A stretch of DNA of 24,029 bases. It comes from CAG-452 sp045531335 (GTDB lineage: Bacteria; Bacillota; Clostridia; TANB77; CAG-508). Shown one piece after another: positions 14,205 through 20,977 of this stretch. A program made the translations under genes and the position numbers. The stretch covers positions 1 to 24,029 of the forward strand of contig JAZSDU010000012.1 of the NCBI GenBank assembly GCA_045531335.1, in the 5' to 3' direction. The notes below the pieces were generated by a model. The model had not been told where the DNA came from. It saw only the letters and a program-made list of their open reading frames with translations, and did no database searches. The number at the start of each line of letters is the position of its first letter. Within the stretch, counting starts at the first letter, position 1.

Positions 14205-16563
14205 ATGAAACAAAAATATTTAGAAAAATTAGAATACAATAAAATCTTAGAAATTTTAAGTTCATTTTCTAAAACATATTTAGGAAAAGAAAAATGCTTA
14301 ACTGTAGAACCTTCAAATAATGTAGAGTATTTATTAGAACAAACTTATGAAGCCTATAGCTTAATTTCTAGAAATGGAAGCCTTCCAATTTCTTCGATAG
14401 ATAATATAGATATTTTAATAAAAAACTTAGAATCTAATTTTTCCCTAAATGCTTCAGATTTATTAAAACTTACACATATATTAAAAACATCTAGAGAACT
14501 TAAAAAGTATTTCTCCTTTGATGAAGAAGATTATAAATTTATATGCGAATATTTTTCTATGCTTTATATAAATAAGGGATTAGAAAAAGAGATAAACGAT
14601 AAAATATTAGATGAAAATACAATCTCAGATAATGCTTCTACTAAATTAAAAGCAATTAGAAAACAACAAAAAAATTTAAGTTTAGAAATAAAAAACAAAC
14701 TAAATACAATTGTTCATTCATCTACCTATTCAAAATATCTTCAAGACAATGTTGTAACAATTAAAAACGAGAGATATGTTGTTCCTGTCAAAGAAGAATA
14801 CAGAGGACAAATAAAAGGTTTTGTGCATGATATATCTTCAAGTGGTTCTACTGTTTTTATTGAACCTATATCAGTATTTGAACTTAATAATGAACTTAAC
14901 AATTTAAAAGCAGATGAACAAATAGAAATATTAAGAATTTTAGAAGAACTTTCTAAAAAATTTATGGCTATCACAAACGAACTTAAAAACAATGTTAAAT
15001 TAATAGGTGAAATCGATTTTATTTTTGCAAAAGCAAGTTTTAGTAAAAGTATTAATGGAATAAAACCAACCTTAAATAAAGATAAATATATAAATTTAAT
15101 ATCAGCAAGACATCCTCTAATAGATAAGGAAAAAGTAGTTCCAATTGATATAAGTATTGGAGAAAAATATTCTTCACTTATTATAACAGGACCTAATACT
15201 GGTGGAAAAACAGTTGCATTAAAAACTACAGGTCTTTTACTTCTTATGGCATATAGTGGTTTACTTATTCCTGCGAATGAAAATAGTAGTATCCATATAT
15301 ATGATAATATTTTTGCAGACATTGGAGATGAGCAAAGTATTGCAGAATCTTTAAGTACCTTTTCTGCACATATGTTAAACATTGTAGAAATAACTAAATC
15401 TGCTACTGAAAACAGTTTGATATTATTGGATGAACTCCGGTTCTGGTACAGATCCTATTGAGGGAAGCAGACTTGCAATTAGCATACTAGAATATTTTAA
15501 TAACTTAGGTGCAACTACAATTAGTACAACACATTATCAAGAACTTAAAGAATATGCTTTAACCAATAATGGATTTGAAAATGCTAGCTTTGAATTTAAT
15601 ATCGACACACTTACACCAACATATAAATTACTAATTGGAATACCTGGTAAAAGTAATGCTTTTGCAATTAGTAAAAAGTTAGGATTAGATATTAGTATTC
15701 TAAACAGAGCAAAATCTTTAGTAGAAAAAAATGATGTAGATATAGAAGACTTATTAAAGGGAATTTATGATAATAAATTAGAAATAGAAAAACAAAAAGA
15801 AGAAACTACAAAAAATTTAAATCAAGTAGAAATGTTAAGAAAAAAATTAGAAATAGACTATTCTGATTTAGAAGAAAAAGCAAATACATTGCTTATAAAA
15901 GCAAAAAACGAAGCAAGAGATATTTTGTTAGATGTAAAAGAAGATGCTGATAGAATTATAAAAGAAATGAACTCTATTTCTAAAAAGAAAAATAAAAATT
16001 CTATGCAAGAGTTATATGATCTAAAGAATAATTTAAATGTTAAGATTAAAAATGTTACATATGGAAATTCAAAAGACGAAAAAGGGAATTTACAACCTGA
16101 AGATATACTTTTAGGAATGAATGTATTTGTTATTCCCCTAAGTAAAGAAGGAATTGTAACATCTCTTCCAAATGCTTCTTCAGAAGTGGAAGTTCAAATA
16201 GGAAGCTTGAAAACAAATATTAATATTGATAAATTAATGAAAATCAAAAACACACAAAATAATAAAAAAGTTTCAAATAATACTTCATTTAAAAACGCTA
16301 TTAGTAATAAATCCAAATCTATTTCTCCAGAAATAAATGTAATTGGATTAAATATTGAAGAAGCAACTCAGATAGTAGATAAATATCTAGATGATGCAAA
16401 TTTATCGAAACTTGAAACTGTAAGAATAGTCCATGGAAAAGGAACTGGAAAGCTAAGAACTGGAATCCATACATTCCTAAAAAAACATCCTCATGTAAAA
16501 TCATTTAGAATGGGAACATATGGTGAAGGTGAAATGGGGGTAACTGTTGTTACATTAAAATGA
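14205..16563 (+). CDS. mutS2: Endonuclease MutS2, needs a +1 frameshift
   Basis: MutS2 is a MutS-like ATPase with a C-terminal Smr nuclease domain; it limits recombination and acts on collided ribosomes in B. subtilis. The first frame has the N-terminal helical core and Walker A GPNTGGKT at residues 329-336, then reaches Walker B as LLDEL followed by CGG and stops seven codons on. Dropping the extra C at 15438 gives LLDELGSGTDPIEGSRL and runs on through the ABC signature region, THYQELK, a long coiled coil and the Smr domain (about 710-785) with VHGKGTGKLR. Corrected length is 785 residues, normal for MutS2. AAGGAG precedes the start. It converges with cca; a long palindrome separates them. 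Confidence 0.93.
15438..15440 (+). other. Putative +1 frameshift site, CTC-C-GGT (mutS2)
   Basis: Reads GAA CTC CGG TTC. Skipping one C (15437 or 15438) gives GAA CTC GGT TCT GGT, restoring Walker B Gly412. This is the only site on the plus strand and the only one whose preceding codon does not end in A. Confidence 0.7.
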
Positions 16564-16565
16564 TG

Positions 16566-16628
16566 TCAAGAAATTGCTCGGAGCAAAAAATTGAAAAAAT
16601 CAATTTTTTGCTCCGAGCGATTTCTTGA
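16566..16628. terminator. Long palindrome, two-way terminator between mutS2 and cca
   Basis: A 28-base arm at 16566-16593 pairs with 16601-16628 with one mismatch (G-U in one RNA strand) around a seven-base loop. It starts three bases after the mutS2 stop, and its right arm and loop encode the last residues of cca (stop at 16600-16602). Internal A and T runs allow termination on either strand. Much longer than an ordinary terminator. Confidence 0.7.
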
Positions 16629-17866
16629 CCATTTTCATCCACTTAACTCTCTCTTCATGCAATTTATTTCCAAACTCTATTCCATTTTCAATATTATATT
16701 TTTCCTTTATATAATTCCCATCTATTTCAGATAATAATTTATTTCCTAATTCTAAAAAAGTACATTTTTCCTTTTCTTCATTGCTTAAGCTTCCAAATCT
16801 ATTCCTATCACAATAAACTACTATTTGAAGTCCTTCTAGTCCTAATATAGATTTACTCACTCTTTCTATAAAATCTACTTTTTTAGCTGGAGTCATTTCT
16901 GCAAATCTACCACCGTCTCATATGATCCTTGCTTGATGTTATTCCAGCTTTTTTCCAGGCTGTTGGTACACCTATTCTGTCTGATAAATTTCTTACTGGT
17001 TCTACACCTTTTGCTGCATGCCCATGATGATGTGGATATTCTTCTTTAGGTGTTAATCCTTTTCCTAAATCATGTACTAAGCAAGCATATCTTATTAATA
17101 CATTATCTGTTAATCTTACACTATTATCAACAGCAATCATTGTATGGTTATAACTATCTCCTTCTGGATGGTATTTAAGAGGTTGAAGACTACCTATTAA
17201 ATCATATATTTCTTTAAAATGTATATCTAAAACTTTTGCATTTTTTAATGTATTAAAAAATATTGACGGTCTATCTGAAGAAAGTGCTTTTCTAAATTCT
17301 ACAAAAACCCTTTCTTTTGATAATGTATCTAATTCTTGTCTTAATTCATTCATATATTTTAATGTTTTTTCTTCCACTTCAAATTGTAACTCGCTTGCAA
17401 ATCTTGCTACTCTATAAACTCTTAAAGGATCTTCTAAGAAACTATCTCCTATAGCTCTAATAATTCTATTTTTTATATCTTTAACTCCATTAAATGGGTC
17501 GATTATTTCTCCTGTTAAAATATCTTTTGCAATTGCATTAATAGTTATATCTCTTCGTTTTAAATCTTCTTCTATTGTAATATTTTTACCTGTTGTTATT
17601 TCAAAATTTTTATGACCTTTTCCAATCTTTTTTTCTGTTCTTGCAAGTGCAAATTCTTTTCCTTCTAAATCAAATACTTCAAAAGATTTACCTCTTGATA
17701 TTGCTTGCGAAAATAACTGTATGAATTTATCCTTTTCAATTCCTACTACACAATAATCTTCATCATAAATAGGCCTATTTAATAGAGAATCTCTTACAGC
17801 TCCTCCTACTAAATAAAGCCTACCACCATTTTCTTCAATTATTCTTGCAATCTTTTCTATTTCCAT
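16600..17866 (-). CDS. cca: CCA tRNA nucleotidyltransferase, needs a +1 frameshift
   Basis: The enzyme adds or repairs the 3' CCA of tRNAs. The first frame has LYLVGGAVRDSLL, YDEDYCVVG (catalytic carboxylates), RRDITINAIA, DPFNGV and RVYRVARFASEL of the class II polymerase-beta head, then an HD-type domain (VHDLGKGLTPKEEYPHHHGH). At KDHMR it meets CGG and stops two codons on. Dropping the extra base at 16915 gives DHMRGGRFAEMTPAKKVDFIERV and continues to 16600, for 421 residues, close to the HD-containing class II length. The last residues lie in the palindrome shared with the mutS2 end, so the C terminus may be altered. A promoter is at 17895-17923. It stands alone on the minus strand. Confidence 0.92.
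16913..16915 (-). other. Putative +1 frameshift site, AGA-C-GGT (cca)
   Basis: Coding strand reads ATG AGA CGG TGG TAG. Skipping C (complement of G16915) gives ATG AGA GGT GGT AGA TTT, restoring Gly318 and Gly319. Confidence 0.7.
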
Positions 17867-17894
17867 ATATTTCCCTTTATTTTTTATTTACAAA

Positions 17895-17923
17895 AATATA
17901 TCATAAAAATATTTATTTGACAA
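17895..17923 (-). promoter_or_regulatory. Promoter of cca
   Basis: On the minus strand TTGTCA (17923-17918), 17-base spacer, TATATT (17900-17895), with TG one base before the -10. Confidence 0.7.
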
Positions 17924-17948
17924 ATTCTTATTTTTAAACTGGAAATTA

Positions 17949-17978
17949 TTTACATTTATTGTTTTTCTATGTTATACT
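17949..17978 (+). promoter_or_regulatory. Promoter of the small hydrophobic peptide mRNA
   Basis: TTTACA (17949-17954), 18-base spacer, TATACT (17973-17978), with TG one base before the -10. The expected transcript starts near 17985 and runs about 145 bases to the terminator. Confidence 0.75.
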
Positions 17979-18019
17979 AATTATGCCTTTCGCTTATAGG
18001 TAGAAAGGAGGTTGTTTTT

Positions 18020-18047
18020 ACTAATGAAAAATATTCTGAAAATTGTC
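18020..18047 (+). repeat. Direct repeat A, over the toxin start codon
   Basis: Shares ACTAATGAA, ATTCTGAAAAT and TTGTC in the same order with 18136-18163. It covers the start codon and first eight codons of the 22-codon gene. Confidence 0.8.
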
Positions 18048-18092
18048 GATTTATTATTAATTCTTTTAATATTAAAAGAATTTGATACATAA
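18024..18092 (+). CDS. 22-residue hydrophobic peptide, candidate Fst-like type I toxin
   Basis: ATG at 18024, ribosome binding site AAAGGAGG at 18004-18011, stop at 18090-18092. The peptide starts MKNILKIVD, has a hydrophobic core LLLILLIL (10-17) and a charged tail KEFDT, the general plan of Fst/Ldr membrane toxins, though it lacks the family proline and is shorter. It has its own promoter and terminator. The leader can hide the ribosome site: CCTTTC (17986-17991) pairs with GAAAGG (18003-18008). A convergent antisense RNA with a perfect promoter starts just beyond the terminator, and direct repeats flank the terminator, as in par of plasmid pAD1. It lies between cca and a flavoprotein gene. 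Alternatives are a leader peptide or a harmless small membrane protein. Confidence 0.75.
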   Translation: MKNILKIVDLLLILLILKEFDT

Positions 18093-18095
18093 GGC

Positions 18096-18129
18096 AAAAG
18101 GCACTAGGTTCGAGCTAGTGCCTTTTTTT
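18096..18129. terminator. Shared two-way terminator of toxin mRNA and antisense RNA
   Basis: GGCACTAG (18100-18107) pairs with CTAGTGCC (18115-18122), extended by A and T runs on either side, so it acts on both strands. Confidence 0.88.
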
Positions 18130-18135
18130 ATTTCC

Positions 18136-18163
18136 ACTAATGAAGCATTCTGAAAATCTTGTC
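18136..18163 (+). repeat. Direct repeat B, in the antisense RNA region
   Basis: Second copy of the repeat at 18020-18047, beyond the terminator. It contains ACTAATGAA, ATTCTGAAAAT and TTGTC. Confidence 0.8.
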
Positions 18164-18172
18164 TTCATATAT

Positions 18173-18201
18173 ATTATAATATTATTTACAATATTTGTCA
18201 A
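18173..18201 (-). promoter_or_regulatory. Perfect consensus promoter of the antisense RNA
   Basis: On the minus strand TTGACA (18201-18196), exactly 17 bases, TATAAT (18178-18173). It is the only full-consensus promoter noticed in the window and lies at the 3' end of the flavoprotein transcription path, eight bases past that gene's stop. Confidence 0.88.
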
Positions 18202-18209
18202 TAATCATT

Positions 18210-19640
18210 CTATAAATTTCTTGCCATTTGGATTCCTGAGCAAGATGCCATCATTAACCCTCTTGTCATTCCTCCTCCATCACCTATTGAATATAACCCT
18301 TTAATACTTGTTTCAAATTGCTCATTTATTATTACTTTATTGCTATAGAATTTTATTTCTGGTGCATATAAAAGGTTGTCTGGATGTCCAAATCCTTCTA
18401 CAACTTTATCTATTGCTCTTATGAACTCTAGTATACTTACCATTGTTCTATATCCTAATGCAAATGTGATATCTCCTGCTACTGCTGATTTTAATGTTGG
18501 TACTACTGAATTGTTTTCTAACTCATAATCCCATGTTCTCTTTCCTCTATATATATCACCTAATCTTTGTACTACAATATTTCCTGCTCCTAAGTCATTT
18601 AGGTTTTGAGCAACATTACGTCCATATCCTATTGGTTTGTTAAATGGATGTGTAAAATGATGTGATACAAGTATTGCTAAATTAGTATTTGTACTTTTTC
18701 TTTCTTTATATGAATGCCCATTAACTAATGTTAAATTATTATCATAAACTTCTGCAGATACAAATCCACTTGGATTTTGGCAGAATGTTCTTACTTTATC
18801 TCTAAATGGTCCTACTCTTCCTGTAAATTTAGCTTCATACATGTATTTATTAACATCTTTCATAACTTCATCTGGAAGTTCATATCTTACACCAATATCT
18901 ACAATTCCAGTATCTGTTTTTATATCATGTTTATTACACATGTCAACTAACCAATTTGCACCTTTTCTTCCTACTGCTAAAACTACTTTGTCTGCTAATA
19001 TTTCCTCTGGATTATGTTTTTTATCTTCTAAATATTTAGCCTCTTTTATTTTAACTCCTTTAATTGTAGCATCTTCTACTATTAAATCCGTTACTGCAGT
19101 GTTAAACATCATTTCTATGCCATTATCTTCAATATATTTTTCTAATCTTCCATACACTTCATGGCTTTTTTCTGTTCCTAAATGTCTAATTGGAATATTT
19201 ATTAATTTTACTCCATCTTTTTCTGCTCTTTCTGAAATTTTAGCTATTTCTTCTTGATACTGAGTTCCTTCTAATCTTTTATCTGCTCCAAAATCCAAAT
19301 AAATTTTATCTGTATAATCTATTAATTCTTTTGTTTTTGGGACTCCGATATATTTGTGTAAGTTTCCTCCAACATGAATATCATCATCTTTAGGATTATA
19401 TAAAGATAATTTTCCATCAGAAAAAGCACCTGCTCCTGAAAAACCATTTGTTATATTACACATTGGTTTACAATGTATACATTTTTTTGTTTTTTCTATT
19501 GGACAGCATCTATCTCCTACTCTTTTTCCCTGATCTATTAATAATATTTTCTTGTATTTTTTTAACTTAATTAACTCATAAGCACAAAAAATAGAACTTG
19601 GTCCCATTCCGACAACTATTACATCATACTTTTCTGCCAT
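18210..19640 (-). CDS. FAD-dependent dehydrogenase (COG2509-like)
   Basis: A 476-residue flavoprotein. It opens with a Rossmann FAD-binding fold (DVIVVGMGPSSIFCAYEL, residues 6-23; acidic end of strand two at LLIDQG). A cysteine cluster follows at about 45-61 (CCPIEKTKKCIHCKPMC), then NGFSGAGAFSDGKLSLY. A second nucleotide/FAD stretch is ADKVVLAVGRKGANW, and the C-terminal GLYSIGDGGGMTRGLMMASCSGI is the typical FAD-contact end. This matches a widespread uncharacterised FAD-dependent dehydrogenase family in Firmicutes; the substrate is not known. The cysteines may bind a metal or an Fe-S centre. It has its own promoter and no co-transcribed partner. The start at 19640 lacks a strong Shine-Dalgarno, with GGAGTGA nearby. 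Confidence 0.88.
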   Translation of the reverse strand: MAEKYDVIVVGMGPSSIFCAYELIKLKKYKKILLIDQGKRVGDRCCPIEKTKKCIHCKPMCNITNGFSGAGAFSDGKLSLYNPKDDDIHVGGNLHKYIGVPKTKELIDYTDKIYLDFGADKRLEGTQYQEEIAKISERAEKDGVKLINIPIRHLGTEKSHEVYGRLEKYIEDNGIEMMFNTAVTDLIVEDATIKGVKIKEAKYLEDKKHNPEEILADKVVLAVGRKGANWLVDMCNKHDIKTDTGIVDIGVRYELPDEVMKDVNKYMYEAKFTGRVGPFRDKVRTFCQNPSGFVSAEVYDNNLTLVNGHSYKERKSTNTNLAILVSHHFTHPFNKPIGYGRNVAQNLNDLGAGNIVVQRLGDIYRGKRTWDYELENNSVVPTLKSAVAGDITFALGYRTMVSILEFIRAIDKVVEGFGHPDNLLYAPEIKFYSNKVIINEQFETSIKGLYSIGDGGGMTRGLMMASCSGIQMARNL

Positions 19641-19674
19641 AAAATCACTCCATTTGACTTAATTTTACAAATAT

Positions 19675-19703
19675 ATAATAGCATAATAATATGTTTTTTT
19701 CAA
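19675..19703 (-). promoter_or_regulatory. Promoter of the flavoprotein gene
   Basis: On the minus strand TTGAAA (19703-19698), 17-base spacer, TATTAT (19680-19675), with TG one base before the -10. Confidence 0.65.
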
Positions 19704-19714
19704 TTGATTTTAAA

Positions 19715-19746
19715 ACAAAAAAGCACTAGTTTAACTAGTGTTTTTT
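19715..19746 (-). terminator. Terminator of the por operon
   Basis: CACTAGT (19724-19730) pairs with ACTAGTG (19734-19740); on the minus strand it is followed by a T run (19722-19716). It lies between porB and the flavoprotein promoter. Confidence 0.85.
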
Positions 19747-19761
19747 ATTCTACAAATAAAT

Positions 19762-19835
19762 TCCAAAAATTTCAGGACAGTCCCAAAAAGTCTCAGACAA
19801 GCTGCTACTTTTTAGGGACAGTCCCTGGAAATTTT
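19762..19835. repeat. GGGAC/GTCCC repeat copy, full inverted form
   Basis: GGACAGTCCC (19775-19784) and GGGACAGTCCC (19815-19825) flank a middle with AAAAAGT and ACTTTTT pairing. Outside them AAAAATTTC and GGAAATTTTT extend the inverted repeat up to the porB stop codon. Confidence 0.65.
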
Positions 19836-20795
19836 TTAGTTTTCTTCTCTATTTGTTATTTCTTCTAGATGTAGTAATTCTTCCCATCTTTTATCTACTT
19901 CTTTTTGAAACTCTTCAATCATCCATTCATTTCCTTCTTTAAACATGTGTTTAAATCTTTTCTGTGGTCTTAAAAATTCTTCTATTGGTTTTTTATTTTT
20001 TGGTTTATAATTTACTTTATATTTTCCTTCCACAACTTCATATAATGGCCAATAGCATGTTTCTACTGCTAATTTATTTATTTTCATTAAATCTTCTGTA
20101 TTGTATCCCCACCCTCTTGGACACGGTGCAAGTACATTTAAAAATGCTGCTCCTTCTGTATATATAGCTTTTTCTGATTTCTCATATAAATCTTTAAAAT
20201 TATCTACAGCAGCTGTTTGTGCCACATAAGGAATATGATGATTTGCCATGATATTAGTTAAATCTTTTCTGCTTTGCATTTTACCAGGAATAGTTTTTCC
20301 TGCTGGTGATGTTGTTGTATCTGCAAATTTTGGAGTTGCACTTGAACGTTGAATTCCTGTGTTCATATATGCACCATTATCATAACATACATAAACCATG
20401 TCATGACCTCTCTCCATTGCTCCTGATAAACTTTGAAGTCCTATATCATATGTTCCTCCGTCTCCACCAAATGCTATAAATTTAGTGTTTTTGTCTTCAG
20501 GAATTTTTCCTTTTCTTTTTAATGCCTTATATGCAGCTTCTACTCCAGAAGCATTTGCTGCAGCACATTCAAAAGCTGTGTGAATAAATGAATCTGTCCA
20601 TGCTGTATACGGATATATAAATGTTGAAACCTCCATACAACCTGTTGCACAAGATATTACTGCATGATCTTCTGGTTTTAATGCTCTTAAAATCATTCTT
20701 CCTACAACTGGCGCTCCACATCCAGCACACATTCTGTGTCCTGATGTGAATCTAGATGGTTTCTCAGCTACTACTTGTTTTAGATTATATGCCAT
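19836..20795 (-). CDS. porB: Pyruvate:ferredoxin oxidoreductase, beta subunit
   Basis: The beta subunit binds thiamine diphosphate and a 4Fe-4S cluster, and with alpha, gamma and delta converts pyruvate and CoA to acetyl-CoA, CO2 and reduced ferredoxin. The 319-residue product has RMCAGCGAPVVGR (cluster ligand cysteines), the TPP motif FGGDGGTYDIG leading to DNGAYMNTGIQRSSATP, further cluster ligand candidates in SCATGCME and PCPRGW, and a mixed C-terminal tail. It is the last gene of porG-porD-porA-porB, separated from porA by a composite repeat. The start at 20795 has a weak AAGGAG further upstream. Other 2-oxoacid oxidoreductases (VOR, KOR) share this plan; pyruvate is preferred by overall likeness. 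Confidence 0.92.
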   Translation of the reverse strand: MAYNLKQVVAEKPSRFTSGHRMCAGCGAPVVGRMILRALKPEDHAVISCATGCMEVSTFIYPYTAWTDSFIHTAFECAAANASGVEAAYKALKRKGKIPEDKNTKFIAFGGDGGTYDIGLQSLSGAMERGHDMVYVCYDNGAYMNTGIQRSSATPKFADTTTSPAGKTIPGKMQSRKDLTNIMANHHIPYVAQTAAVDNFKDLYEKSEKAIYTEGAAFLNVLAPCPRGWGYNTEDLMKINKLAVETCYWPLYEVVEGKYKVNYKPKNKKPIEEFLRPQKRFKHMFKEGNEWMIEEFQKEVDKRWEELLHLEEITNREEN

Positions 20796-20833
20796 TTTGT
20801 TTTCACTCCTTTTTAAAATTTAAATTATTTGAT

Positions 20834-20960
20834 TTGTAGGGGGCGCAGTCCTCGGCGCCCCGAGAATTCATTATTTTAATTCGGGTCGCCCAAGATGCTA
20901 GCCCTGTTGGAGCTTTGCTCCTTACAGGAGCTGTATGCCTTTGGCTGTGCGACCCCTACA
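20834..20960. repeat. GTAG-tagged hairpin pair interrupted by a 51-base insert
   Basis: Outer parts match the copy at 5759-5834 nearly base for base (TTGTAGGGGGCGCAGTCC, CGGGTCGCCCAAGA, GTGCGACCCCTACA). Between CAAGA (ending 20895) and GTGCGA (from 20947) lies an extra 51 bases able to fold as CCTGT-GGAGC-loop-GCTCC-ACAGG. It sits between porA and porB. Confidence 0.8.
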
Positions 20961-20977
20961 CGTTTGCAATTAATTGT

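Larger units (their letters stand above)
18093..18166 (-). ncRNA. Candidate antisense antitoxin RNA
   Basis: Predicted start near 18166, seven bases after a perfect -10, and end at the shared terminator, about 70-75 bases. It carries the complement of repeat B (18163-18136), so it can pair with repeat A over the toxin start codon, plus the complement of the terminator stem. No reading frame of note. The pairing model is inferred from the Fst/par locus. Confidence 0.7.

Noticed and set aside
1147..16915. Reading the five broken genes as pseudogenes or as pairs of separate short genes
   Set aside because: The downstream parts lack ribosome sites and start mid-domain, homology is continuous across each break, and all five breaks are of one kind. 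Sequencing error remains possible and is stated as the main rival.
18100..18122. tRNA-like GGTTCGA segment
   Set aside because: It lies in the loop of a perfect terminator hairpin; no acceptor, D or anticodon arms surround it.
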